Positions 9,197 through 16,825 of a DNA stretch of 29,071 nucleotides are shown here, one piece after another. The stretch is from a virus. The stretch spans positions 1-29,071 of the IMG/VR virus record IMGVR_UViG_3300027741_000205, one strand, 5' to 3'. Within the stretch, counting starts at the first letter, position 1; each line of letters opens with the position of its first letter. A model generated the notes under the pieces. It was not told where the DNA came from. It saw nothing but the letters and a program-made list of their open reading frames with translations, and did no database searches. A program made the position numbers and the translations under genes.

Positions 9197-9799
9197 ATGC
9201 CAATAAGATATTACCCATTAAATAGAGTATTAACTAACCAGAAAACAAATGGAGGAGAGTTTACATTAAACGGTTCAAACTATTCCGGTTACTACTATAA
9301 GACCTACAACGGTCAAGTCTTTACTGGAAAAGATCCCGTACAAGGACCTTCTCAGATATTACAACCTACCGATCTAGCTTCTAATGCTAGTACTAATGGC
9401 CAGGAAGCCTTTCGAACCGGCCGATCTGCTAGTGCAGGCAGTCAACCTACCTTTCAAATCCCTGTACCGTATTACCCCAAACCAACGCCTACAGACTATA
9501 AACGAGGATCTATAATAAGATACTTTGTTAAAAAGAGAGGACAATCGGGGTATGTTATCGAGGTTGATAAGTCAACTCATGACTCTCTACTCAAATCAGA
9601 TAGTGAATACGATTACATTACGTATGAAACTACGAGTCTATTTTGGCAGATCAGCGGTCCTCAACACGATACCATTCAAAATGGAGGTAAAGTATCCGGG
9701 ATCATTGATACAAACCGTAGATTGACTATGATGAAAGATCCTACTTTCCCTGGCCTGACTGCTTTTATTGGTGGGGACTATAACAAGTTTATTAAATAA
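9197..9799 (+). CDS. Putative virion structural protein, function unknown
   Basis: A 200-residue protein 11 bases after the hub gene. The N-terminus reads RYYPLNRVLTNQKTNGGEFT, then NGSNYSGYYYKTYNGQVFTG. A 'tNGgef-l-G--Y-GyYH/Y---G-v-tG' pattern recurs, as I remember it, in short structural proteins beside T4-like baseplate genes. The middle is Pro/Ser-rich, and the C-terminal half is a compact mixed domain ending FPGLTAFIGGDYNKF. There are no signal peptide, membrane segments or cysteines. I do not recognise a named family. Position suggests a baseplate or tail accessory protein expressed with the preceding operon, since no terminator separates them. Confidence 0.45.
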   Translation: MPIRYYPLNRVLTNQKTNGGEFTLNGSNYSGYYYKTYNGQVFTGKDPVQGPSQILQPTDLASNASTNGQEAFRTGRSASAGSQPTFQIPVPYYPKPTPTDYKRGSIIRYFVKKRGQSGYVIEVDKSTHDSLLKSDSEYDYITYETTSLFWQISGPQHDTIQNGGKVSGIIDTNRRLTMMKDPTFPGLTAFIGGDYNKFIK

Positions 9800-9823
9800 T
9801 TAGAATTTGCATGTGTAAAAGGT

Positions 9824-9854
9824 TTGGAAGTATGAAAATAAGTTCATAACTTCA
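9824..9854 (+). promoter_or_regulatory. Bacteroidota-type promoter, TTGG-N20-TAACTTCA
   Basis: TTG (9824-9826, in GTTTGGAAG) is separated by exactly 20 bases from TAACTTCA (9847-9854), a match to the TAnnTT core of the Bacteroidota -7 box. It lies 17 bases before the start of the polymerase gene, in the gap between structural and replication modules. Exact spacing shared with five other sites in the window raises its credibility. Confidence 0.5.
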
Positions 9855-9871
9855 AACTAAATAAAGGTTGT

Positions 9872-11194
9872 ATGTATTTCATAGTTGAGACTAAAGAACA
9901 ATTACAGAGATTGTTAGTATACGAGAGTTGTTATGTACAGGTAGTTTTACAGAACGATAATTATCACCCATACCTAAATAAGGTTTGTTTAGTATACCTA
10001 AGAAATCAATACAAGGGATATATCTTACCTATTGACCATAGTGAGACTTTTAGTCTTGATCTGGAAGATATACAAGCACATCTAGCTAATTACAAGACTC
10101 TATACTGCCCGGATCTAAAACTAACTACAAGTTTTATTAAACATCAAAACATTATAGACCTAAACCAGGTTGTATTAGATCAAGAGAATAAACATATCAT
10201 ATTCGATTATACTCCAAAAGTATATCAAAACTTCTACACCGACCACACCTATAATACCAGCATAAATCAAATCATCCCAGTAACTAAACACTACGAGAGA
10301 TGTGAGAATTTATACGAACATCTAAAAGACTATATAGGAAAGGAGACCGACCATAAATTCTACCAAGAACTAACCCAACAATACCTTCTAATAGAACAAA
10401 ATGGAATAGGCCTGGATAAGAATAGATTCAATAGATTCTACGATCCAACCTGGGAACCTTATTCAATTAAGGATAATGTAATCTATACTTCCTACAACCT
10501 ATACAACCTAACCACCCGGCCCACTAATGCATTCAATGCTATAAACTTCCTGGCCCTAAACAAGGAAGATGGTTCGAGACAATCTTTCATACCCAAGAAT
10601 GATTTATTTGTGGAGTATGATTTTGAAGCCTATCATCTAGCTTTGATTGCTGACTTGGTCGGTCATACATTTGACCCGTCTCTATCCATACACACTCAGT
10701 TAGGTAGAATCTATTTTGATAAAGAGGAACTATCGGAGGAAGAATACCAACAAGCTAAATTGATAAGCTTTAGACAGATGTATGGAAGTGTACAGAAGGA
10801 GTATAAAACCATACCTTTCTTCCAAAAAATAGAGGCATACATAGAAAACCTGTGGAATGAGTATCAAGAGAACGGAAAGACTATACTTAGAACAGGGAGA
10901 CCCTTGCATCTCCCAAAGAACTCTTTAAACCCACAGAAAGTATTTAACTATGTAATTCAAAACGCAGAAACCCATTCTAACGTAGAAATCTTAAAAGAGA
11001 TAAATCAATTACTACAGGGTAAGAAAAGTCAAGTAGTACTAGTGGTCTATGATTCATTCCTGGTAGATTATTCTCTAGAAGATGGTAAACAAGTACTAAC
11101 CGGTATTAGAGAGATTGTAAACAAGAGAGGATTAAGGATAAGAGGAAAAGTTGGTAAGAATTACGATTCTCTACAGATTTCCAGCTATTTATAA
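9872..11194 (+). CDS. Divergent, short family A DNA polymerase-like protein
   Basis: A 440-residue protein. From residue 243 it follows Pol I order: motif A is VEYDFEAYHLALIA (Asp250), then SIHTQLG with His274, then the O-helix QAKLISFRQMYG (Lys296, Phe300, Tyr304), RPLHLPK (343-349), NYVIQNAETHSNVEIL, and motif C VVYDSFLVD (Asp394). YNLTTRPTN (about 210-219) matches the 'TGR' region. Pol I's HDE in motif C is YDS here, and the O-helix Arg aligns with Tyr. The first ~100 residues resemble a 3'-5' exonuclease fold (KVCLVYLRNQYKGYILPIDH), but the expected DxE is missing. At 440 residues it lacks a full 5' nuclease and most of the thumb of E. coli Pol I (928). It takes the place expected for T4 gp43 (family B). 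Family call strong; replicative role inferred from neighbours. Confidence 0.72.
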   Translation: MYFIVETKEQLQRLLVYESCYVQVVLQNDNYHPYLNKVCLVYLRNQYKGYILPIDHSETFSLDLEDIQAHLANYKTLYCPDLKLTTSFIKHQNIIDLNQVVLDQENKHIIFDYTPKVYQNFYTDHTYNTSINQIIPVTKHYERCENLYEHLKDYIGKETDHKFYQELTQQYLLIEQNGIGLDKNRFNRFYDPTWEPYSIKDNVIYTSYNLYNLTTRPTNAFNAINFLALNKEDGSRQSFIPKNDLFVEYDFEAYHLALIADLVGHTFDPSLSIHTQLGRIYFDKEELSEEEYQQAKLISFRQMYGSVQKEYKTIPFFQKIEAYIENLWNEYQENGKTILRTGRPLHLPKNSLNPQKVFNYVIQNAETHSNVEILKEINQLLQGKKSQVVLVVYDSFLVDYSLEDGKQVLTGIREIVNKRGLRIRGKVGKNYDSLQISSYL

Positions 11195-11198
11195 TATA
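11185..11198 (+). promoter_or_regulatory. CTATTTAT motif, copy 2
   Basis: CTATTTATAATATA overlaps the last codons and stop of the polymerase-like gene. Its core ends 22 bases before the ATG of the next gene, nearly the same distance as for the copies before the tape-measure, gp32 and 16524 genes. Confidence 0.38.
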
Positions 11199-11214
11199 TA
11201 AAACTGAGAACATA

Positions 11215-11577
11215 ATGAAATTTAGAAATCCAACTAACGAAGAAGTTAGAAGAATGCAAAAAATTGCAGGTATTTTGAAAGAAGACAGTATAGATCTTAA
11301 ATCTATGTTAGAAGATTATATGGATTATAAATATACAGCAGACCAAGGATTTGGAGAAAGTGCAGAACATGCAGAAGCTAAGTTACTAGAACTAGCAGAT
11401 AAGATTACAGCACAAAAAGGTAAAGAATGGTTTGACACTTTTGATGAATTAAGCAGTTTGACTGTAGTTTATCAAGAATACGCAGGACCAGAAGAAGTAG
11501 AAAAAATAGAAGAGGAGATGAAAGAACTGGCAAACAAATTAGGATCTCCAGTTACAGATTTAATAAGTTCAATGTAA
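11215..11577 (+). CDS. Small acidic protein, function unknown
   Basis: A 120-residue, Glu/Asp-rich, probably all-helical protein with no Cys. It is not a family I can name. The N-terminus MKFRNPTNEEVRRMQKIAG, then ILKED, is a short amphipathic leader followed by an acidic junction. A similar layout (MKF-NP) opens the gene at 19575. Short cleavable leaders ending in (L/I)-x-E are known from T4 proteins packaged in the prohead; 'ILKE' would fit that rule, but this is only an analogy. It has its own CTATTTAT motif upstream and sits between the polymerase-like gene and another unknown gene. Confidence 0.5.
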   Translation: MKFRNPTNEEVRRMQKIAGILKEDSIDLKSMLEDYMDYKYTADQGFGESAEHAEAKLLELADKITAQKGKEWFDTFDELSSLTVVYQEYAGPEEVEKIEEEMKELANKLGSPVTDLISSM

Positions 11578-11613
11578 CCTGAAGATAAAAGATACCAAAA
11601 CCAAATAAAAGTT

Positions 11614-12030
11614 ATGACAGAACAGATAAATATTTACGAATTGGGGAATAAATTATTTTGTACATTTACACCTAAGTTAAACTTAGAAGAAACACTCGCT
11701 ACAGTTACGACGCATTACAGCATACTATACAGCAAAGTATTTGTATTAGAGATTGTAGATGGAGAAGAATTTATATTAACCTACAATATCGACCCCCACA
11801 ACTCAAGCAACTCCGTACTCCCGAGTACAATTCTACTACATAGAAAGAAAGAAACCAATACACTCTACACCATCAACGGCTTGAATGCTCTAATTCGCCA
11901 GGTGAATAATGGAGTAATCGACCCTCAATACAGGGTAAACTGGACAGACTATAGAAACACAGTCCTACTAACTCAAGGTCCAGACCTAAGACAACTAAAA
12001 ACAAAAATTTACCGCATCGTAGCTCTTTAA
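11614..12030 (+). CDS. Conserved-looking phage protein of unknown function upstream of gp32
   Basis: A 138-residue protein starting with a typical leader for this genome (AATAAAAGTTATG). Features are TILLHRKKETNTLYTINGLN (residues about 73-92), then NWTDYRNTVLLT and a basic end, LKTKIYRIVAL. The pattern of a folded globular domain with a basic C-terminus would fit a nucleic-acid-associated protein. T4 keeps gp33 and gp59 near gp32, but I see no motif that identifies either. No cysteines or membrane segments. A promoter follows its stop, so gp32 can be expressed separately. Confidence 0.5.
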   Translation: MTEQINIYELGNKLFCTFTPKLNLEETLATVTTHYSILYSKVFVLEIVDGEEFILTYNIDPHNSSNSVLPSTILLHRKKETNTLYTINGLNALIRQVNNGVIDPQYRVNWTDYRNTVLLTQGPDLRQLKTKIYRIVAL

Positions 12031-12042
12031 TTAAAAAAAGAG

Positions 12043-12073
12043 TTGGAAAGCATTATTATTTATCATATCTTTG
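12043..12073 (+). promoter_or_regulatory. Bacteroidota-type promoter for gp32, TTGG-N20-TATCTTTG
   Basis: TTG (12043-12045, in AGTTGGAAAG) is followed after exactly 20 bases by TATCTTTG (12066-12073), a perfect match to TAnnTTTG. This is the best host-type promoter in the window. Transcription would start near 12080 and leave an unstructured AT-rich leader of about 49 bases before the gp32 start. In T4 such a leader is the target of gp32 autoregulation; here that is inference. Confidence 0.65.
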
Positions 12074-12099
12074 ATAGATGATAGTATTAACTATTTTAA

Positions 12100-12111
12100 T
12101 TATTTATTCAC
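12100..12111 (+). promoter_or_regulatory. CTATTTAT-like motif, copy 3 (TTATTTATTCAC)
   Basis: The core ends 21 bases before the gp32 ATG, matching the spacing of copies 1, 2 and 4. A related TTATTTATCAT lies at 12056-12066, inside the host-type promoter. If functional, gp32 would have two promoters, one host-type and one phage-type. Confidence 0.3.
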
Positions 12112-12128
12112 AATAAAATCAAAACAGC

Positions 12129-12944
12129 ATGGGTATGGATTTATCAGCCATCAAAAACAAGCTGACTTCTCTTCAACAAAAGAGTGGAGGGGGTCAAAAA
12201 AGAGACCTATCACAGGTGATTTGGAAACCGTCTGTGGGGAAACATTCAGTAAGGATCGTACCGTCGGCGTACGACAAATCAAATCCTTTTAAAGAGGTAT
12301 TTTTTCATTACGGTATCGGAAACCGTACAATGATCTCATTGTTAAATTTCGGTGAAAAGGACCCTATCGTTGAGTTCGCAGATCAGTTAAAAAAGACTAG
12401 CGACAAAGACAACTGGGCTATGGCTAAAAAGCTAGCACCTAAGATGAGAGTGTTTGCACCTATCATCGTAAGAGGTGAAGAAGACAAAGGTGTGAAGTTA
12501 TGGGAGTTTGGTAAGCAGATCTACATAGAGTTATTAGCAATCGCTGAAGACGAAGATGTACAAGATTACAGCGACCCGGTAGAGGGTAGAGATCTAACTA
12601 TTGAGACAACTGATGCTGCTACCAATGGTACAGGTTATAATCAGTCAAAGGTAAGAGTAAGAACTAAGATCACACCTCTATCTTCAGATTCTGAACAAGT
12701 TAAATTATGGTTAACAACCCAACCAGAAACCTTAACACTATTCAAGAAGTATGGTTATGAAGAGATGAAGAATTCGTTATTGGAGTGGTTGAATCCAAGT
12801 GAAACAGCAACAGATGATGATACGGTAGTACCTACAGCACCAGTGGCAGAGAAACCAAAATCAAATTATTCTCTAGCTGCTAAACCAGTAAAAGACGTTG
12901 ATAAAGCATTCGACGATTTATTTAAAGACGACCTTCCTTTCTAA
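12129..12944 (+). CDS. 32: Single-stranded DNA-binding protein, gp32-like
   Basis: A 271-residue protein (T4 gp32 has 301). A basic N-terminus (AIKNKLTSLQQKSGGGQKRD) would correspond to the cooperativity 'LAST'-like region. A core follows with WKPSVGKHSVRIVPS and FFHYGIGNRTMISLLNFG, typical of gp32 relatives in T4-like phages. An acidic tail ends in DKAFDDLFKDDLPF, the kind that recruits replication partners. There is no Cys in the whole protein, so the zinc site of T4 gp32 (three Cys and one His) is absent; DPIVEFA occupies the place of the usual Cys-containing segment. It precedes uvsX, the 5' nuclease and helicase genes, a standard replication block. Stabilises ssDNA in replication and recombination. 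Confidence 0.8.
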   Translation: MGMDLSAIKNKLTSLQQKSGGGQKRDLSQVIWKPSVGKHSVRIVPSAYDKSNPFKEVFFHYGIGNRTMISLLNFGEKDPIVEFADQLKKTSDKDNWAMAKKLAPKMRVFAPIIVRGEEDKGVKLWEFGKQIYIELLAIAEDEDVQDYSDPVEGRDLTIETTDAATNGTGYNQSKVRVRTKITPLSSDSEQVKLWLTTQPETLTLFKKYGYEEMKNSLLEWLNPSETATDDDTVVPTAPVAEKPKSNYSLAAKPVKDVDKAFDDLFKDDLPF

Positions 12945-12972
12945 TTAACAAAAAAACAACAACAAAAACAAT

Positions 12973-14046
12973 ATGGCTAAAGCATCTCTAAATGCAAAGT
13001 TATCTAGTGCGATCAACGCTACACCTGATTTGAGCGGGTTTAAGAAATCAAAAAACCTATCTTCATCTCCGGTAAAGTTTAAGGATCAAACCTGGATACC
13101 TTTATCACAAGCATTCCAAGACACAGTAAGTGTACCTGGAATCCCTATCGGGCATATAACGTTATTGAGAGGTCATTCAGATACAGGTAAGACGACTTGT
13201 TTACTAGAAGCTGCCGTACAGTCACAGAAGATGGGCATCTTACCTGTTTTGATTATCACCGAGATGAAATGGTCTTGGGAACATGCCCGTCAGATGGGCT
13301 TCCAATTCGAAGAAGTAGCCGATCCTGTAACTGGAGAGGTTGTGGACTATGATGGATTCTTTTTATATGTCGACAGAGAGAAATTAGGAACTATTGAAGA
13401 TGTTGCTGCATTTGTAGTAGATATCTTAGATGAACAGAAGAGAGGTAAACTACCTTATGAACTATGCTTCTTCTGGGATTCAGTAGGTTCAATTCCTTGT
13501 AGAATGTCGGTAGAGAAAGCATCCAATAACAACGAATGGAACGCAGGAGCGATGTCGACTCAATTCGGTAATTTCATCAATCAGAAGTTTCCTTTATCAC
13601 GTAAATCAAACCAAACCTATACAAATACTTTTGTAGCCATTAATAAGGTGTGGGTCCTAAAACCCGGTACACCAATGGAGCAACCAAAGCTAAAGAATAA
13701 AGGTGGGGATACGATGTACTTTGATGCTAGTATGGTGGTTACATTTGGAAACATCGCTAACTCAGGTACCAATAAGATCAAGGCAACCAAAGGTGGTAAA
13801 ACAGTACAATTTGCTAAACGTACTAAAATCTCCTGTGATAAAAATCACGTCACAGGTGTAGAGACGGAAGGTAAGATTGTCATGACCTCACATGGCTTTA
13901 TAGCTGACGATAAGAAAGCAATCGATCAATATAAAAAAGATCACTCACAAGAATGGTTATCAGTTTTAGGATCAACAGACTTCGATCTTATTGAAGAAGC
14001 GGCAGAGGATACACGAGATATCTTCGATGCTTCAGAAGCAGAATAA
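12973..14046 (+). CDS. uvsX: UvsX/RecA-like recombinase
   Basis: A 357-residue RecA-fold ATPase. Walker A is GHSDTGKT (67-74), Walker B is LCFFWD (164-169), and IITEMKWSWEHA follows the P-loop domain, giving Glu97 as the likely catalytic residue. NEWNAGAMSTQFGNF and FVAINKVWVLKPGTP fit the L1/L2 region of UvsX proteins. The C-terminus is acidic (EEAAEDTRDIFDASEAE), as in UvsX and RecA. It catalyses strand exchange and starts recombination-dependent replication, loading on DNA covered by gp32, whose gene is 28 bases upstream. The leader is a run of CAACAACAAAAAC-type sequence without a Shine-Dalgarno site. Length is close to T4 UvsX (about 391). Confidence 0.85.
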   Translation: MAKASLNAKLSSAINATPDLSGFKKSKNLSSSPVKFKDQTWIPLSQAFQDTVSVPGIPIGHITLLRGHSDTGKTTCLLEAAVQSQKMGILPVLIITEMKWSWEHARQMGFQFEEVADPVTGEVVDYDGFFLYVDREKLGTIEDVAAFVVDILDEQKRGKLPYELCFFWDSVGSIPCRMSVEKASNNNEWNAGAMSTQFGNFINQKFPLSRKSNQTYTNTFVAINKVWVLKPGTPMEQPKLKNKGGDTMYFDASMVVTFGNIANSGTNKIKATKGGKTVQFAKRTKISCDKNHVTGVETEGKIVMTSHGFIADDKKAIDQYKKDHSQEWLSVLGSTDFDLIEEAAEDTRDIFDASEAE

Positions 14047-14051
14047 AGTAT

Positions 14052-15071
14052 ATGAATAAAGAATTTCAAGCTATCATTGATAGCCTAAAAGAATCCAAGC
14101 AAGAGTCTTCGCATCGAAACAGCAAGATCTTGCTTGTCGATTCTCTCAACACCTTCCTAAGGAGCTTTGTAATGATCAATCACATCAATCCACAAGGCAA
14201 TCATATCGGAGGATTAACAGGGTATCTAAAGTCTATAGGGTTTGCAATCCGACACATCAAACCAACGCGTGTCATCCTGGTCTTCGATGGGCATGGAGGA
14301 TCTACAAATAAAAGATACCTATATCCAGAGTATAAAGCTAACAGAAAGATTAATAAGATATCTAACTGGGAAGGCTTTGAAACTCAAGCAGAAGAATCAG
14401 ATGCAATCACAAACCAAATCGTACGACTGGTAGACTATCTAAAATGTCTTCCGGTAGATTTATTGAGTATTGATAAGGTGGAGGCAGACGATGTCATAGG
14501 CTATATCACCGGTAAAGCAGGTACTTCGGTACATATCATGTCTTCGGATAAAGATTATCTTCAATTAGTCTCTGATAGAGTAACGGTTTATTCACCGATC
14601 AAGAAAAAATTCTATACCCCTAAAAGTGTAAAAGAAGAATACGGTGTATCAGCAATCAACTTTCTAACCCAGAAGATCCTTCTAGGAGATAAATCCGATA
14701 ATGTACCCGGTGTACATGGAATAGGTATGAAGACGTTATTAAAAATGGTACCCGAATTAGGGGGAGATGAGTTGGTTACGATTGAAAAGATTTTAGAACA
14801 CGCAGAACTAACGCAGGATAAGTTTAAAAAGATTCATGATTTTAGACAACAGCTACTAATCAATAAACAGTTAATGGATCTACATGATGTTAACCTACCG
14901 GAAGAAGATATAGTTACGGTAGATAATGTTATAAACAATCCAAACAGTGTCTTAGATAAGGCAAGCTTTCTAAAATTATACAATGAAGATTATTTAGGAA
15001 ATTCTATACCCAATGTATCTACATGGATCTACGACACCTTCGATTATCTCCGACATTTCAAGGTCAACTAG
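14052..15071 (+). CDS. rnh: 5' nuclease of the T4 RNase H / FEN family
   Basis: A 339-residue protein that removes RNA primers and 5' flaps on the lagging strand. Metal-binding acidic residues are visible in order: LLVDSLN (Asp30), VFDG (Asp79), VEADDVIG (Glu144, Asp146, Asp147), SSDKDYLQLV (Asp166, Asp168) and LGDKSDNVPG (Asp213, Asp216). GVHGIGMKTLL is the helix-three-turn-helix. PEYKANRK is the conserved helical-arch basic patch. The start is 5 bases after uvsX. The separate 5' nuclease complements the short family A polymerase at 9872, which lacks such a domain. Length is close to T4 RNase H (305). Confidence 0.85.
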   Translation: MNKEFQAIIDSLKESKQESSHRNSKILLVDSLNTFLRSFVMINHINPQGNHIGGLTGYLKSIGFAIRHIKPTRVILVFDGHGGSTNKRYLYPEYKANRKINKISNWEGFETQAEESDAITNQIVRLVDYLKCLPVDLLSIDKVEADDVIGYITGKAGTSVHIMSSDKDYLQLVSDRVTVYSPIKKKFYTPKSVKEEYGVSAINFLTQKILLGDKSDNVPGVHGIGMKTLLKMVPELGGDELVTIEKILEHAELTQDKFKKIHDFRQQLLINKQLMDLHDVNLPEEDIVTVDNVINNPNSVLDKASFLKLYNEDYLGNSIPNVSTWIYDTFDYLRHFKVN

Positions 15072-15102
15072 TTGGCTAAGAAATAAAAAAACATTAAATT
15101 AG
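15072..15102 (+). promoter_or_regulatory. Bacteroidota-type promoter, TTGG-N20-TAAATTAG
   Basis: TTG (15072-15074, in AGTTGG) is followed after exactly 20 bases by TAAATTAG (15095-15102), one mismatch from TAnnTTTG. It ends 6 bases before the helicase start, so the transcript would be leaderless or nearly so. The TTG begins right after the stop of the upstream gene, inside a CAACTAGTTG palindrome. Confidence 0.42.
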
Positions 15103-15108
15103 TTATAT

Positions 15109-16488
15109 ATGACATCACTATCAAAATTGAGTACGTATGGAGTAGGATTCCAAGTCAAAGTACTAGCTTCGCTATTAAAACATAAAGAATTCCTACAGAA
15201 CATACACGACGTATTAGAACCTGAATCTTTTGATAATCCAGCACATAAATGGATTGTTGAAGAGATAGGAAGATACTACAGAACCTATAACACCACCCCC
15301 TCTCTAGATTCTCTACAGGTAGAGGTGAAGAAGATTTCAAACGAAGTATTGAAAGTATCGGTTATCGAACAGCTAAAAGAAGCCTATAAGATAACTAACG
15401 ACGATAAGGAATACGTAGAGCAAGAGTTTTCTACCTTCTGTAAGAACCAACAATTAAAGAACGCTCTATTTTCATCTGTAGATCTACTACAATCCGGGCA
15501 GTATGATAGTATTAGGAGTATTATTGACCAAGCTCTAAAAGCAGGTCAGGATAAGAATATCGGACACGAATACGTTAAGGATATTGAGACTAGGTATAGA
15601 GTAGAGGATCGATCTTCGATACCTTCGGACTGGGAGAAGATCAACGAGTTATTAATGGGTGGGTTAGGTGCAGGAGATTTCGGTATTATATTCGGTAATC
15701 CTGGCGGTGGTAAATCATGGTGCTTAGTTTCTCTAGGTGCTACCGCAGTAAAACTAGGCTATAACGTACTACACTATACTCTAGAGTTATCTGAATCTTA
15801 TGTTGGAAAACGTTACGATGCTTACTTCTCAGGAATACCCGTAGATAAACTAGGCGAACACCGCAAAGAAGTAGAGGAACTAATCGCTACCCTACCCGGC
15901 AAACTAATCGTTAAGGAGTATTCACCCGGCCGTGCTTCGATATCAACTATTGAATCCCATGTACAGAAATGTAAGGACTTGGGTATCGTACCAGATATCA
16001 TCATAATCGATTACGTCGATCTATTGAAATCAAAGAGAAAATCGACAGAGAAGAAAGAAGAGATCGATGACGTTTATACAGCAGCCAAAGGATTGGCTAG
16101 AGAATTAAAAGTACCAGTCTGGACTGTATCACAGGTTAATCGTGCTGGGGCTAAGGATAATATCATTGAAGGAGATAAAGCAGCAGGTTCGTATGATAAG
16201 ATGATGATTGCCGATTTTGCAATGTCGCTATCAAGACAAAGACAGGATAAGGTCAATGGTACGGGTAGATTTCATATTATGAAGAATAGATATGGGATGG
16301 ATGGTATGTCGTATGGTGCTACTGTAGATACTTCAACAGGTAAGATTGTGATCGAGACTTCGGAGTTAGGAGAGGATGTCGTAGCTCAACCCATGCAATT
16401 AGGAAGTGGGTCTGGATTTGGGGTATTTAATCAAAGCGAAAAAGATTTACTAAGTAAAAAGTTCTATGAATTAGGTAATATTGGATAG
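15109..16488 (+). CDS. 41: Replicative DNA helicase, gp41/DnaB-like
   Basis: A 459-residue RecA-type hexameric helicase. The N-terminal domain (about 1-150) is helical and DnaB-like (VGFQVKVLASLLKHKEFL, PAHKWIVEEI). Walker A is GNPGGGKS (196-203) and Walker B is PDIIIIDYVDLL (295-306). WTVSQVNRAG, near residue 345, is DnaB motif H4, with the Gln that senses the DNA and nucleotide, and KAAGSYDKMMIADFAMSLSR leads to the arginine-finger strand. Length agrees with T4 gp41 (475). It unwinds DNA ahead of the fork on the lagging strand with a primase, which is not in this window. It has its own promoter-like element immediately upstream. Confidence 0.85.
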   Translation: MTSLSKLSTYGVGFQVKVLASLLKHKEFLQNIHDVLEPESFDNPAHKWIVEEIGRYYRTYNTTPSLDSLQVEVKKISNEVLKVSVIEQLKEAYKITNDDKEYVEQEFSTFCKNQQLKNALFSSVDLLQSGQYDSIRSIIDQALKAGQDKNIGHEYVKDIETRYRVEDRSSIPSDWEKINELLMGGLGAGDFGIIFGNPGGGKSWCLVSLGATAVKLGYNVLHYTLELSESYVGKRYDAYFSGIPVDKLGEHRKEVEELIATLPGKLIVKEYSPGRASISTIESHVQKCKDLGIVPDIIIIDYVDLLKSKRKSTEKKEEIDDVYTAAKGLARELKVPVWTVSQVNRAGAKDNIIEGDKAAGSYDKMMIADFAMSLSRQRQDKVNGTGRFHIMKNRYGMDGMSYGATVDTSTGKIVIETSELGEDVVAQPMQLGSGSGFGVFNQSEKDLLSKKFYELGNIG

Positions 16489-16495
16489 ATACAGA

Positions 16496-16509
16496 CTATT
16501 TATTAATAC
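16496..16509 (+). promoter_or_regulatory. CTATTTAT motif, copy 4
   Basis: CTATTTATTAATAC is identical over 14 bases to copy 5 at 18883. The core ends 20 bases before the ATG at 16524. It follows the helicase stop by 7 bases. Confidence 0.42.
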
Positions 16510-16523
16510 AAATAAAGATTATT

Positions 16524-16721
16524 ATGAGTCAGAGTATTTTAAGCATATACAAGAAAAGTGGGAACGTATTGAATCCCATAAAATATCCGGTAACTAAACC
16601 TACTAGCAGATTAGTAAAAGAAGCTACTGGTGCTACTGCACCGCCGCATACTACTCTGAGCTCTATTAAGCCTCCGCAGAACTATACTTTTTACATCAAC
16701 TCTCTACGCCCTAACGTATAG
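16524..16721 (+). CDS. Small Pro/Thr/Ser-rich protein, function unknown
   Basis: A 65-residue protein, MSQSILSIYKKSGNVLNPIK at the start and PPQNYTFYINSLRPNV at the end. It is basic, without Cys or a membrane segment. The first eight residues (MSQSILSI) resemble the start of the next gene (NISQSILSD), which may be chance. It has an upstream CTATTTAT motif and is followed by a clear terminator, so it is probably a real single-gene unit. No family recognised. Confidence 0.5.
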   Translation: MSQSILSIYKKSGNVLNPIKYPVTKPTSRLVKEATGATAPPHTTLSSIKPPQNYTFYINSLRPNV

Positions 16722-16757
16722 TAGAGTTTTAGACCACAATTTTTCAAATAATACAAG

Positions 16758-16785
16758 CCCCTATCCTTACTAGTTAGGGGTTTTG
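16758..16785 (+). terminator. Rho-independent terminator
   Basis: CCCCTA (16758-16763) pairs with TAGGGG (16775-16780) around an 11-base loop, followed by TTTTG (16781-16785). It separates the small gene at 16524 from the ribonucleotide reductase gene. With the rest of the gap (16722-16825) it leaves no room for another gene. Confidence 0.75.
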
Positions 16786-16814
16786 TAATCTTAACAACTT
16801 AACAAATAAATTGA
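16783..16814 (+). promoter_or_regulatory. Possible Bacteroidota-type promoter, TTG-N21-TAAATTGA
   Basis: TTG (16783-16785) overlaps the T-run of the terminator, and TAAATTGA (16807-16814) follows after 21 bases. It ends 11 bases before the ATG of the reductase gene. Weaker than the other sites, because the -33 box lacks the second G and the spacing is one longer. Confidence 0.33.
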
Positions 16815-16825
16815 ACAGTAAAACT

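Noticed and set aside
9800-9871. A tRNA gene in the gap before the polymerase
   Set aside because: The gap is about 72 bases, AT-rich, with no cloverleaf arms, T-loop GTTC or CCA-type end visible.
12071-12292. A 73-residue open frame overlapping the gp32 start
   Set aside because: It runs out of frame over the gp32 N-terminus and its protein text is that shadow; gp32 itself has a clear start and motifs.
15065-15074. CAACTAGTTG palindrome as an operator
   Set aside because: It is a single short palindrome overlapping a stop codon; without a second copy chance is a sufficient explanation.
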